From contig PKWK01000126.1 of the NCBI GenBank assembly GCA_003133205.1, positions 1 to 50,748 on the forward strand: a stretch of 50,748 nucleotides of DNA. Reading direction: 5' to 3'. Position 1 is the first letter of the stretch. Each line of letters begins with the position of its first letter. The DNA comes from Granulicella sp. (lineage in GTDB: Bacteria > Acidobacteriota > Terriglobia > Terriglobales > Acidobacteriaceae). Of this stretch, positions 35,279 through 43,838 are shown piece after piece. The notes beneath the pieces were generated by a model. It had not been told where the DNA came from and did not search any database. It saw nothing but the letters and a program-made list of their open reading frames with translations. The translations under genes and the position numbers were made by a program.

Positions 35279-37222
35279 TCACTTTGACTGCTTCGCCAAA
35301 GGCCGCAGAATGTCATCCAGCGTGTCCGGAGTACCCGTCACGCGCTCCAGCACCGGATAGCGCTCGCCCCCGTGATAGTCCACCTTCAGCAACTTGTAAT
35401 ACCCGGAATTCTCGACGATCAACTCGACCGGTGGCCCGTCGGCCCCTTCCGCGTCGTTCACCGCTGCCCGCAGCAGCGCTGGCGTAAAGCCTCGCCCATT
35501 CACCGCGACCAGCCGCATGCCCGGTCCTAGTCCAGCCTTATCGGCCGGACCGCCCTGCAACACGTCCTCGAGTGTGCCCGATGCCCTCACGTGGAGTCCG
35601 AGCGAGTACCAGAAGTCCACGGTGTCACTCTGCGCGTCCTCCTTGTCGGTCCACGAGTTTGGTCGCGGACCATATGTCAGCTTGTACCCACCGTTCTCAA
35701 TCCCGCCCAGCGGAGCGTGCGCCTGGTTTGTATCCAGCCGCTGCCGCAGGAAGCTGGCCCAGTCGTTTGGAACCACCGCATTCAGCGCAGCCACGACATC
35801 TTCAAACGTGTACGGCACCACTTTCGGCGCCGTGTTTCCACCCAATCCCTCGAATGCCGCGGCAAAGTCGTTCAGACTCTTTTTCCCGCCGGACATCTTG
35901 CGGATGTTGGTGTCCACATCGAGCCACATCAACGCGCTCTCATCATAAAAATCGACCTTGCGGCGCCAGTTGTCCCAGCCTCCGCCCGCTTCGTACAGCA
36001 CCTGCGCCATGGTTGCCGTATCCTGCAGGTCGCGCCACGTGCGCCCCGGCCAGTTGTCCAGCGATGCCGCCTTCTCCGCCAGAATGTCGCGATACTGCTC
36101 CGGCGTCCAGATGCCCGAGCGCACCGCCAGCACTTCGCCGAAATACTGCGTCAGCCCCTCGTACACCCACAGCAGATCGCCCTCCATCGGCTTCTGGTAG
36201 TTGCTCGTCGCGAGGCCCGCCGGCCGCCTGTACTTGCCATTCCAGCTATGCGTGAACTCATGCGGCAAAAGGCTTCCCGACAGCAAGAACCGGTCGTCCT
36301 CGACGAAGGCCTTCGCCGCCACCCGGTCATCGCTCGACTGATGATGCTCCAGCCCGAAGTGCGCAACCGAGTCGCTCAGCGTTACCAGGAAGTGATATTC
36401 GCCGTAGTGCCTGCTCTGGTAGAGCGCGCCCGCCTCGCGCACCAGCCGGCTGAACTCCGCTACATGCTCGGGCGACAGTGCAAGATCCTCCGGCCCGTCC
36501 GCCGCCATGTCCAGAAAATGCTTGGGCGTTACCTCCGGCGCCAGCGCAATCTCCTTGAAGTATTTGCCCGCCAGCACTGGCGAATCCACCAGTGTCTCCA
36601 GGCTCACCGGATCGAAGCTCACCACATTAGTCGACCCCACGCTCCGCACGTCGCCGCGACGCAGTGCCGTCCCATACTGCCAGGCACTCGGCATGGTCAC
36701 TGACGGCTTCACCCGGACGTCCGCCGCATTCACGCCCTGCAGGTAGACCACTACGGTGTTCCAACTCAGCATGGCCAGGTTTTCATTGGACGAAGCACCC
36801 GCCGAAAACCCGGTCGGCGCCGCCGTCGCTAGAAAGTCCACCTTGACCTCGAGCGTCGTGCAGCCCTCCGGCACGGTCAGGTGGAACGTGTACATATCGA
36901 CCTTGTCCCGCTCCCACTTCACCCTGCCGTCGCCACCCGTCCCACACGCCTGGCCGTTGGCTCCGCGCGCTGCTATGACGAACCCCGCCATGTCGTCGAT
37001 CGGCCCGGTCGGTCCATGCTCGCCGGGAATCCACTTCGGATACACCAGCGTCAGCGGCCCCGGAGTCACCGGCATCGTCTCCGTCGCATGGATCATCTTC
37101 CGCGGCGCATCCGTCAAATCCACGCTCAGCCCAATCTCCTGCGCCGGCGATACCTGTGCCGTTGCTGTCCCCGTCGCCGCAAATACCAGCAAACCGCTGG
37201 CAACCCTTTGAAGAATCGTCAT
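35279..37222 (-). CDS. M61-family metallopeptidase with PDZ domain
   Basis: ATG 37222 has a ribosome site (GAGGGAAAGA) and starts a signal peptide (VASGLLVFAATGTATAQ); the longer frame from 37354 would overlap the divergent gene. The 647-residue protein has an N-terminal beta domain, then the gluzincin motif HEFTH (residues 321-325) with the third zinc ligand Glu about 355 in WVYEGLTQYFGE. A PDZ-like domain (about 535-610, VLQGGPADKAGLGPGMRLVAVNG) closes the protein. M61 enzymes are aminopeptidases with preference for Gly/Ala N-termini. It is probably periplasmic, in peptide turnover. Divergent from the small secreted protein gene, with 123 bases between. Confidence 0.92.
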   Translation of the reverse strand: MTILQRVASGLLVFAATGTATAQVSPAQEIGLSVDLTDAPRKMIHATETMPVTPGPLTLVYPKWIPGEHGPTGPIDDMAGFVIAARGANGQACGTGGDGRVKWERDKVDMYTFHLTVPEGCTTLEVKVDFLATAAPTGFSAGASSNENLAMLSWNTVVVYLQGVNAADVRVKPSVTMPSAWQYGTALRRGDVRSVGSTNVVSFDPVSLETLVDSPVLAGKYFKEIALAPEVTPKHFLDMAADGPEDLALSPEHVAEFSRLVREAGALYQSRHYGEYHFLVTLSDSVAHFGLEHHQSSDDRVAAKAFVEDDRFLLSGSLLPHEFTHSWNGKYRRPAGLATSNYQKPMEGDLLWVYEGLTQYFGEVLAVRSGIWTPEQYRDILAEKAASLDNWPGRTWRDLQDTATMAQVLYEAGGGWDNWRRKVDFYDESALMWLDVDTNIRKMSGGKKSLNDFAAAFEGLGGNTAPKVVPYTFEDVVAALNAVVPNDWASFLRQRLDTNQAHAPLGGIENGGYKLTYGPRPNSWTDKEDAQSDTVDFWYSLGLHVRASGTLEDVLQGGPADKAGLGPGMRLVAVNGRGFTPALLRAAVNDAEGADGPPVELIVENSGYYKLLKVDYHGGERYPVLERVTGTPDTLDDILRPLAKQSK

Positions 37223-37345
37223 TCTTTCCCTCTGCAATAAAGTGTAATCGCAATTGAAGTTGCACCCGGCGGACAACCCGCCGGATGGATAGGCACTCAC
37301 ACTTGAAGTAGGCTGCGCGTTCGCGCTGCTTGCAAGGAGACTGAC

Positions 37346-37753
37346 ATGATTCATCGAAGCGTAGGTTTTGCAGGCTTGGCGTTCGCGTGTGCGCTATCGC
37401 TAGGCAGCACCCTAACGGTGCAAGCACAGGACAACAGCACCACCACAAAGGACCAGACGACTACTACGACGACAGAAACGCAGTCGCACGATTCCTCAGG
37501 CTGGCAGGCGCCGCGCGGCTACGACTTGGCGTATCCGGAGAACGGGACACCGAATATGGTGGCCAGGCAGGGATATGCTGCCGGCTTCAGCCAGGGTCAG
37601 GCAGACGCTGCCCGTGGCAAGAAGTTCAAACCGACGGAATCCGATGCATATGAGCACGCGAAGATCCCCAAGGGCATGGACAAGGATCAATTCAAGCTGC
37701 AGTTCCGCGAGTCGTTCGTCAAGGGATATACGAACGGATTTAAGAAGGAATAG
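37346..37753 (+). CDS. Small secreted protein of unknown function
   Basis: A protein of 135 residues. ATG 37346 follows AAGGAGAC. The signal peptide (FAGLAFACALSLGSTLTVQAQ) leads into a Thr-rich low-complexity stretch of about 25 residues (DQTTTTTTETQ). A folded C-terminal part (WQAPRGYDLAYPENGTP, then FRESFVKGYTNGFKKE) follows, with repeated aromatic-Gly patterns (GYAAGFSQGQADA). No known family was recognised. A clear terminator stands 30 bases after the stop. Confidence 0.82.
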   Translation: MIHRSVGFAGLAFACALSLGSTLTVQAQDNSTTTKDQTTTTTTETQSHDSSGWQAPRGYDLAYPENGTPNMVARQGYAAGFSQGQADAARGKKFKPTESDAYEHAKIPKGMDKDQFKLQFRESFVKGYTNGFKKE

Positions 37754-37782
37754 CTGCGCTTGCGGGATGTGGATGCAAAGAG

Positions 37783-37810
37783 AAGGGCCGACGATTCTGT
37801 CGGCCCTTTT
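37783..37810 (+). terminator. Rho-independent terminator
   Basis: An 8-10 bp perfect stem (AAGGGCCGAC with GTCGGCCCTT, loop GATTCT) ends in TTTT. It terminates the small secreted protein transcript and insulates it from the polygalacturonase promoter that follows. Confidence 0.9.
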
Positions 37811-37862
37811 CGTTGGTCAACGTAACGTCTCTGCGCTCCTCTCGACTAAATCCACCAAGAGT

Positions 37863-37896
37863 GTGGCGGGTGGTAGGACCATCGGGGTAAGATGCT
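37863..37896 (+). promoter_or_regulatory. Conserved upstream block of GH28 gene 1, with TGGTAGGACCA palindrome
   Basis: This block recurs before the second GH28 gene (40724-40757) with three differences in 34 bases. It contains TGGTAGGACCA (37871-37881), an inverted TGGT-N3-ACCA of the kind bound by GntR/FadR-type regulators, and TAAGAT (37888-37893) as a possible -10. The block ends 30 bases before the start codon. The genes flanking the two copies differ, so the conservation is specific to the GH28 promoters. Confidence 0.6.
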
Positions 37897-37926
37897 CCGA
37901 GCGCAATTTAGGCGTAAGGAGATGCG

Positions 37927-39213
37927 ATGAGAATTGTTGGCAGAGTGCGGTTGATCGTGGCGTTGGGTGCGGGATTAGTGGTGAGCATGTGTGCTTTGCC
38001 GGTTCTGGCGGCTGGCAAGGTCTGCGACGTGAAGAAGTATGGCGCCAAAGGCGATGGAACGACCAAAGATACGGTCGCCGTTCAAAAGGCGATCGACGAC
38101 TGCACCGCAGGCAAGGGTGGCGGGACGGTCGAGGTGCCAGCGGGGACGTTTGTGATTGCGCCGATCTCGTTGAAGAGCAATATGACGCTACATCTTGCGA
38201 AGGACGCGAAGCTGCTGGGATCGCCTGACATGGCGGATTATCCGAAAGCGCTGTTTGCTCGGCATCCGACGGTGATGCCGCTGGTGGGCTCGATTAATGC
38301 GCAGAATATCTCGATTACGGGCGAAGGCACGATCGATGGCAACGGCCACATCTGGTGGGACTACGTACGCGGCGTGAGAAACTCCGGGGTGCTGGGGACC
38401 GATCATCCGCGGCCGATGGGTGTGGTGTTCGACCACTCGAAACACATCGTGATGGAGGGTGTGACGGTGCAGAACGCGGGGTTCTGGCAGATCGTGCCCT
38501 ACTACGCCGAGGACCTAGTGTTTCGCAACATCCGTATTCTTGCGCCGCCGTCGCCCAACACCGATGCCATCGATCCCTTCAGCTCGAGTGATATCGTGAT
38601 CGACCATGTGTTCTCCAGTGTGGGCGACGACAATATCGCGATCAAGAGCGGGGAGATCAACTCGCCCGGGCCGGACAACCCGAGCAAGAACATCAAGATT
38701 ACCGATTGCACCTTTGAGAACGGCCACGGGCTGTCGATTGGCAGCGAGATCGCCGGTGGCGTTCAGAACGTCCATGCCGAGCGGATCCACTTCAAGGGCA
38801 CCGACCAGGGCATTCGTATCAAGTCGGCGCGCGACCGCGGGAATGATGTCTCGAATATTTCGTACAAAGACATCACCATGGAAGATGTGAAGACGGCGAT
38901 CCTGGTGACCGAGTACTATCCATTCCCCGCGCCTGCAGGCGAGGTGCCGGCAGAACCGGTGGGGCGGCTGACTCCGAAGTTTCACAACATCACCATTGAG
39001 AATGTCACGGCGACCAACAGTGGCTCGGCGGGATACATTGTCGGGCTTCCCGAATCGCCGGTGATGGACATGACGCTGAAGAACGTCCACCTGGCAGGGA
39101 AGACGGGACTGGCGGTCGCCTACGCGAAGGTGACGATGGACGACGTGACGGTGAAGCCGGATACGGGCGAAGCAATCAAGGTTGCGCCGACAGCTACGGT
39201 GACGAAGAAGTAG
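37927..39213 (+). CDS. Secreted GH28 polygalacturonase, intact
   Basis: A protein of 428 residues. ATG 37927 follows AAGGAG and opens a signal peptide ending LPVLAAG. The right-handed parallel beta-helix carries the GH28 signature residues: NTD (211-213), the catalytic Asp pair in VGDDNIAIK (234-235), GHG (266-268) and RIK (297-299). It hydrolyses alpha-1,4-galacturonan, the pectin backbone, in the periplasm or outside. It is convergent with a paralogue (39286-40694), and the two share both protein sequence (CDVKKYGAKGDG) and promoter. The last residues (ATVTKK) are charged, without an anchor. Confidence 0.94.
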   Translation: MRIVGRVRLIVALGAGLVVSMCALPVLAAGKVCDVKKYGAKGDGTTKDTVAVQKAIDDCTAGKGGGTVEVPAGTFVIAPISLKSNMTLHLAKDAKLLGSPDMADYPKALFARHPTVMPLVGSINAQNISITGEGTIDGNGHIWWDYVRGVRNSGVLGTDHPRPMGVVFDHSKHIVMEGVTVQNAGFWQIVPYYAEDLVFRNIRILAPPSPNTDAIDPFSSSDIVIDHVFSSVGDDNIAIKSGEINSPGPDNPSKNIKITDCTFENGHGLSIGSEIAGGVQNVHAERIHFKGTDQGIRIKSARDRGNDVSNISYKDITMEDVKTAILVTEYYPFPAPAGEVPAEPVGRLTPKFHNITIENVTATNSGSAGYIVGLPESPVMDMTLKNVHLAGKTGLAVAYAKVTMDDVTVKPDTGEAIKVAPTATVTKK

Positions 39214-39244
39214 AGTCCAGAGCTCAGGACTCAGGAAAACGGAG

Positions 39245-39276
39245 AGCGCAGCCAGATATCGGCCGCGCTTCTTCTT
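39245..39276. terminator. Possible bidirectional terminator between the two GH28 genes
   Basis: Between the convergent stops, AGCGC-A-GCC pairs with GGC-C-GCGCT around a 7-base loop, an 8-bp stem with one mismatch, followed on the plus strand by TCTTCTT. The T run is weak, so activity is uncertain. Confidence 0.4.
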
Positions 39277-39285
39277 GCTAAGGCT

Positions 39286-40694
39286 CTACTTCTTCACCTC
39301 GATGATCTTGCCCTCGGGCCCGAACGTGACCGGCTGGCTGCCGTCGGTCGTCGAGACCACCAGGCCGTCGGTCGTCACATCCGCATACCCGATCTGCAAG
39401 CCTTTCGTCGCCTGGATGTTGACGTTCTTCAGCACAATGTCGTCCACATGCGACTCCGGCAGGCCCACAATCGCGCCAGCCCACGCCGAATTGACACCTT
39501 TGACATTCTCAATCCGAATGTTGTGAAAGTGCGGAGTCAGCGGTCCGACGGGTTGAGCCGCGACCGGCCCCGAAGGCATCACCTGCGGATAGTATTCACT
39601 GATCGAAATCGATGCCTTCGTCACTCCATCCATGGTGATGTCCTTGAAGGAGATATTGCTCACATCATTCCCGCGGTCGCGATTCGCCTTGATCCGAATC
39701 GCCTGATCCGTCCCTTTGAAGCTGACCCGCTCCACGTGGACGTTCTGCACTCCGCCGGCAATCTCGCTCCCGATCGACACACCATGCCCGTGCTCAAACG
39801 TGCAGTCGGTGATCGTGATGTTCTTGCTGGGCTCGTCTCCGCCCTGCGAGTTGGGCTGACCGCTTTTGATCGCGACATTGTCATCGCCCACGTCCGCGTA
39901 TACGTGGTCGATCACCACATTGCTTGAGCTGAATGGATCGATCGCGTCCGTATTCGGCGAGGGCAGAGTCGCCGTTATCCGGACGTTTCGGATCACCACG
40001 TCGTCCGAGTCGTAAGGCACAACCGTCCAGAAAGGAGAGTTCTGCACCGTAACGCCGGTCAGCGACACATGCTTGCAGTGGTCGAACACGACCAGCCGCG
40101 GCCGCTCCGCTCGCCTCGCCAGCGCACCTGCTTCCGGTGCCGCTGGCCGCGGCCCTCCGGCTCCTGGCGCTCCAGCCCCCGGTGCTCCAGCCCCCGGTGC
40201 TCCAGCCCCCCCGGTGCTCCAGCCCGTGGCGCTCCGGGCCCGCCAAATCCTGACCCCGGGCCAAACATGTGCCACCACGACGCGCCGTTCCCGTCGATGA
40301 CGCCTTCGCCTTTGATGGCCACGTTCTCCGCGTTCACCGCGCTCACCAGCGCCTGGTGTCCCAACGCGCGGAACTCCTGAATCTCTGGATAGTCCTCGTG
40401 GTCCGGAGAGCCAAGCAGCGTTGCGCCCTTCTTCAGCTCCAACGTCATGTTGCTCTTCAGCAGGATCGGCGCGCTCACATATGTGCCCGCCTCCAGCACC
40501 ACCGTGCCGCCGCCCTTGCCCGCCGAGCACTCGTCGATCGCCTTCTGGATCGCGACCGTGTCTTTGCTCGCGCCATCGCCCTTCGCACCGTATTTCTTCA
40601 CGTCGCACACCTTACCAGCCGCCATTGCCGGCACCGCCGAGGCCGCCAACATTACCGCAACCGCCACCGCGCACACGTTTGCCTCAATCTTCAT
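39286..40694 (-). pseudogene. Second secreted GH28 polygalacturonase, frameshifted in a G tract (possibly phase-variable)
   Basis: ATG 40694 follows AGGAG and opens a signal peptide (AVAVMLAASAVPAMAAG). The N-terminal frame (CDVKKYGAKGDGASKDTV...) runs to a Gly-Pro-Ala-rich insert and then goes out of phase. The rest of the enzyme is in the neighbouring frame to TAG 39286, with NTD, VGDDNVAIK, GHG and RIK all present. The break is at a G7 run near 40206-40212; two neighbouring repeat units have G5. G5 or G8 would restore one frame of about 468-469 residues. The insert replaces a loop that is ordinary in the intact paralogue. Real mutation, slipped-strand switching or a homopolymer sequencing error are all possible. 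Confidence 0.82.
40168..40232 (-). repeat. Tandem 15-base repeat coding a collagen-like GAPGA insert, with variable G run
   Basis: At least four units of the form GCTGGAGCACCGGGG (read on the coding strand) lie in tandem. They differ in the length of the G run: five, five and seven. In frame they code Gly-Ala-Pro-Gly-Ala. This structure is prone to slippage in both copy number and G-run length, and it is where the GH28 frame is lost. Confidence 0.75.
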
Positions 40695-40723
40695 TCGGTC
40701 TCCTGTCACAAACTCACACGCGC

Positions 40724-40757
40724 AGCATCTTACTCCGCTGGTCCAACCACCCGCCAC
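40724..40757 (-). promoter_or_regulatory. Conserved upstream block of GH28 gene 2, with TGGTTGGACCA palindrome
   Basis: This is the counterpart of 37863-37896: on the minus strand the same order of TGGTTGGACCA (40749-40739) and TAAGAT is kept. It ends 29 bases before the GH28 ATG, nearly the same spacing as in the first gene. Further upstream, at 40800-40813, lies the perfect 14-bp palindrome TTGCGAATTCGCAA, which has no counterpart at the first gene. Confidence 0.6.
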
Positions 40758-40834
40758 CGGGCCCGTCGGCGGAGGATGGGCCACAGATGGTCGAGACGAT
40801 TGCGAATTCGCAAATGGAGAGAGCGTCGGTCCCG

Positions 40835-41176
40835 TCAGAACTTGTGGAACATGAAAAAGGCTCCGGCCACCAGGCATCCGAAGGCGACTGCGTGGTTCCA
40901 GTGCAGCTTGTCGCCGAAGTAATAGACGGAGAACACTCCAAACACAGTCAGCGTAATGACCTCCTGAATCACCTTCAGTTGGTCGGGTGAGTACATTTGC
41001 GAGCCGAGCCGGTTCGCCGGCACCTGCAGGCAGTACTCGAAGAACGCAATTCCCCAACTCACCATAATGACCTTCCACAGGGCGACTCCTTTGAACTTCA
41101 GGTGCCCATACCATGCAAAGGTCATGAATACATTCGATCCAATCAGCAACACCACCGGCCACACGCGTGCGCTCAT
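40835..41176 (-). CDS. Small DMT-superfamily membrane protein (DUF486 type)
   Basis: A protein of 113 residues; ATG 41176 has AGGAGG about 7 bases upstream. Four hydrophobic segments are visible (VVLLIGSNVFMTFAWYG; VIMVSWGIAFFEYCLQV; VITLTVFGVFSVYYFG; AVAFGCLVAGAFFMF). The motifs FMTFAWYGHLK and FFEYCLQVPANR are characteristic of the DUF486 family. Its transport function, if any, is not established. Divergent from the YggS-like gene, with 37 bases between. Confidence 0.9.
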   Translation of the reverse strand: MSARVWPVVLLIGSNVFMTFAWYGHLKFKGVALWKVIMVSWGIAFFEYCLQVPANRLGSQMYSPDQLKVIQEVITLTVFGVFSVYYFGDKLHWNHAVAFGCLVAGAFFMFHKF

Positions 41177-41213
41177 CCACAATCCTCCTGAAAACCCATA
41201 AGATGCTTCTACA

Positions 41214-41924
41214 GTGTCTCTCGCCGCAAACCTCGCCCGCATCCAGGAACAGATCGCCGACGCCTGCCGGCGCGCCAACCGGCCCGAGTCCGAAGTCGCC
41301 TTGATGGCGGTCAGCAAGATGCATCCCGCCGAGGCGATACTTGAGGGCTACGCCGCGGGTTTGCGGCTCTTCGGCGAAAATCGCGTTCAGGAGTGGCAGG
41401 AGAAATCGCTTGCTCTGTCGGGACTGACCGACGCCAAGTTTCACTTGATCGGCCCGCTCCAATCGAACAAGACGGCTCGCGCCGCCGAACTCTTCGATGC
41501 GATTGATGCTGTCGACTCGTTCAGGATTGCGGCTCGCCTGGATAGCGCCGCGCGGGCACTGAACAAGAAGCTGCCGATCCTGATCGAGGTGAAGCTCAGC
41601 CACGAGGAGTCCAAGCACGGCATCTCGCCCGCCGAGCTTCCCGCGCTGCTCGCGGAACTCGCACCGCTCGAATCGCTCCTCCCCGCGGGCCTGATGACGG
41701 TGCCTCCGTGGTCCGAAGATCCGGAGCCCGCGCGTCCCTACTTCCGCGAACTGCGCCGCCTGCGCGATGGGTCGCTCGCCGCCTGCCCCACGCTCACCCA
41801 ACTTTCGATGGGCATGTCCAACGACTTTGCTGTCGCCATCGAAGAGGGCAGCACCTGCATCCGCATCGGGACTGCGCTGTTTGGCAAACGCCAGTACCCG
41901 CCAACCGTGCCCGTGAACGAATGA
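41214..41924 (+). CDS. yggS: YggS-family pyridoxal-phosphate homeostasis protein
   Basis: A protein of 236 residues from GTG 41214. The PLP-binding Lys is K35 in AVSKMHP. Other family motifs are GENRVQEWQEK, FHLIGPLQSNK and LSMGMSNDF...IRIGTALFG. YggS proteins bind PLP without a known catalytic activity and buffer PLP and amino-acid pools in the cytoplasm. The stop overlaps the next start (ATGA), as is common for YggS and DUF167 neighbours. Confidence 0.94.
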   Translation: MSLAANLARIQEQIADACRRANRPESEVALMAVSKMHPAEAILEGYAAGLRLFGENRVQEWQEKSLALSGLTDAKFHLIGPLQSNKTARAAELFDAIDAVDSFRIAARLDSAARALNKKLPILIEVKLSHEESKHGISPAELPALLAELAPLESLLPAGLMTVPPWSEDPEPARPYFRELRRLRDGSLAACPTLTQLSMGMSNDFAVAIEEGSTCIRIGTALFGKRQYPPTVPVNE

Positions 41925-42223
41925 CCCTACCCATCACACTTCGCGACACTGCGGACGGCTGCATTCTGCCGGTGCGCGTGCATCCCGGAGCGAAGCGCAA
42001 TGCCATTGCTGGCGTCCACGATGGCGCGTTGAAAGTTTCCATCACCACCCCGCCCACCGACGGCCGAGCCAACGACGCTCTGATTGCGTTCCTCGCCGAG
42101 CGACTGCGCGTCCCGCGCGCCCGGATCACGCTGCTCACCGGTGCTACGAGCCGCAGCAAAACTCTCCGCGTGGCAGGAAAAAGCGCAGCCGATGTTCAGG
42201 CTGCGCTCGATCCGACGACTTGA
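41921..42223 (+). CDS. DUF167 (YggU-like) protein
   Basis: A protein of 100 residues starting at ATG 41921 inside the yggS stop. The conserved signature is present: VRVHPGAKRNAIAG, TTPPTDGRANDALIAFLA, and ITLLTGATSRSKTLRV. The family is small, cytoplasmic and of unknown function, usually found beside yggS. It ends 6 bases from the convergent Ig-like lipoprotein gene. Confidence 0.93.
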   Translation: MTLPITLRDTADGCILPVRVHPGAKRNAIAGVHDGALKVSITTPPTDGRANDALIAFLAERLRVPRARITLLTGATSRSKTLRVAGKSAADVQAALDPTT

Positions 42224-42229
42224 TCCGAC

Positions 42230-43492
42230 CTACGGGTTGAAGATCGCGCCTACCGTCTCGTTGCCAGTCATCCTGATGTTGCACTGCAGCGGGAGCTTGG
42301 AGACGGGATCGAGGGGGCTGCCCACCACTGCAGGGCAGTTCGCCGACCATCCTCCGAACGAGCCGGAAACCGGCTTCGCAGTGAGGATCACCGTTGAGCC
42401 CAGTTGGAAGTTCCCCGTACAACTCGTTCCTATCGCCGCCGATCCGCAAACGATGACACCGGTCACTCCGTTGAATGTGCTGGTCACTGTGCCTGTCCCG
42501 GTTCCAACCTCGTAGACCGCGAGCGTTGGAAGGGTCACGATGCCTCCGGCGGGCAATACCGTTAGCGTGGTGGTTGCCGTAATCAGCGAGCCGGTGCTGG
42601 TCGTCCCGATTGCTGTGATTGTTGTCGCACCGCCGGCCTGGTTCGCCGCGACGGCTGTGGCCAGTCCGGCCTGGTCGATGGTGGCGATTGCCACATCGCT
42701 CGATGACCAGGCTACGCTGCTGGTCAGGTTCTGGGTTGCTATCCCGCCGGCAAGGTTGCCGAGCGCGATAAACTGCGTCGTCTCTCCTGAAAATGAAGCT
42801 GTGGCTCCAGAGCTCGGGATAATAGCCAACGTGGGCGTCGACGCGGCGACGTTGGCCGCTACGGTCAACGTCGCGGTTGCGTTGATGCCTCCGGACTGGG
42901 CAATGATGGTGGTGGTTCCGCCGCCAACTGCTGTCGCCAGTCCGCTCGCATTGATGGTGGCTACCTGCACGTTGCTGGAGATCCACTGAACCTGGGTGGT
43001 GAGGTTCTGCGCGCTGCCGGTGCCGGTCAAGTTGCCGGTCGCGATGAACTGCGTTGTTTCGCCGGTGAACGTCTCCGTAGCTGAACTCGGGGTTACCGCA
43101 ATGGTCGGATTGGAACCGCCGGTCGACGACGATCCGGCGAGTGCCACGGTGAGGTCTGAGGTGGCGACGACGCCGTCGGAGACCGCCGTGACTTGCGTAT
43201 AGCCTGGGCCTACCGCCGTTGCGAGGCCGGAAGAATTGATGGATGCAACCGAGGGGTTGCTCGATGCCCAGGTGACGGAGTTCGTGAGATTAGAGGTGGT
43301 CGATTGACCGGACCCCATCTGACTCGATCCAAATGCCGTGAACTGCACGGTCTGGCCCACTGCAGTCAAGACCGTCGAACCTGCCGCTGGAAGAATTGAG
43401 ATCGACTTCAGCGAGCTGCAGCCAGTAAGCGACAGGACGATCGGCAATGCGAGCAACAAGGGCAACGGTGACGCAAGACGGCGCAGGATCAT
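42230..43492 (-). CDS. Lipoprotein with repeated bacterial Ig-like (BIG2) domains
   Basis: A protein of 420 residues; ATG 43492 has AGGAG 7 bases upstream. The signal peptide ends in a lipobox LTGC (Cys25), so it is membrane-anchored. Three to four Ig-like repeats of about 90 residues follow, each with the BIG2 pattern (VTWASSNPSVASINSSGLAT; VQWISSNVQVATINASGLA; VAWSSSDVAIATIDQAGLA). The C-terminal 90 residues are a different beta domain (GSTVILTAKPVSGSFGGWSA) with paired Cys, like bacterial repeat (InlB B-type) modules. Likely surface-exposed and adhesive; the ligand is unknown. Repeat number may vary between strains. Confidence 0.9.
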   Translation of the reverse strand: MILRRLASPLPLLLALPIVLSLTGCSSLKSISILPAAGSTVLTAVGQTVQFTAFGSSQMGSGQSTTSNLTNSVTWASSNPSVASINSSGLATAVGPGYTQVTAVSDGVVATSDLTVALAGSSSTGGSNPTIAVTPSSATETFTGETTQFIATGNLTGTGSAQNLTTQVQWISSNVQVATINASGLATAVGGGTTTIIAQSGGINATATLTVAANVAASTPTLAIIPSSGATASFSGETTQFIALGNLAGGIATQNLTSSVAWSSSDVAIATIDQAGLATAVAANQAGGATTITAIGTTSTGSLITATTTLTVLPAGGIVTLPTLAVYEVGTGTGTVTSTFNGVTGVIVCGSAAIGTSCTGNFQLGSTVILTAKPVSGSFGGWSANCPAVVGSPLDPVSKLPLQCNIRMTGNETVGAIFNP

Positions 43493-43609
43493 CGGAAATC
43501 TCCTGCACCAAAGCTACTCAGTGCCGACACGTTGACACCATTCCACTTTAGCGAATGGTCTGCAACTTTTGTGCCAAGTACTGTGGTGTACCCCCCGGGT
43601 TGCACCGCA

Positions 43610-43765
43610 GGTCTGGTCGCGGCTAAAGTCTGGAATTGGCGTCGGCACGGCATACCCCCCGGGTATCGATTGGTGCATAATATTCCAAACAAACCACTTA
43701 CCGGCTATCGTATTTGCAAGATCTTGAAAACAAAGGAGATAATTTGCAAGATCTTCAAAACGCTG
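43610..43765 (+). repeat. Dispersed repeat, copy A, with internal tandem
   Basis: From about 43610 to 43734 this matches the right edge of the window (50623-50748) at roughly four of five bases, including CCCCCCGGGTATCGAT, GTGCATAAT and AAACAAACCACTTAC. Directly after the match the last segment is repeated in tandem (ATTTGCAAGATCTT twice, 29-30 bases apart). A further GTGTACCCCCCGGGT lies at about 43586. The interval 43493-43838 holds no gene otherwise. The repeat stands next to a REP-type transposase fragment. Confidence 0.75.
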
Positions 43766-43838
43766 GAGTTATGGATTCTTTGGAGCTTTGGGAGACACAA
43801 GCCTGGGGCTGGTGGATTCTGTCTCGACCTATTTTTAA

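Noticed and set aside
40695..41801. Long N-terminal extension of the second GH28 frame
   Set aside because: It crosses the DMT gene and its promoter; the ATG at 40694 has AGGAG and a signal peptide.
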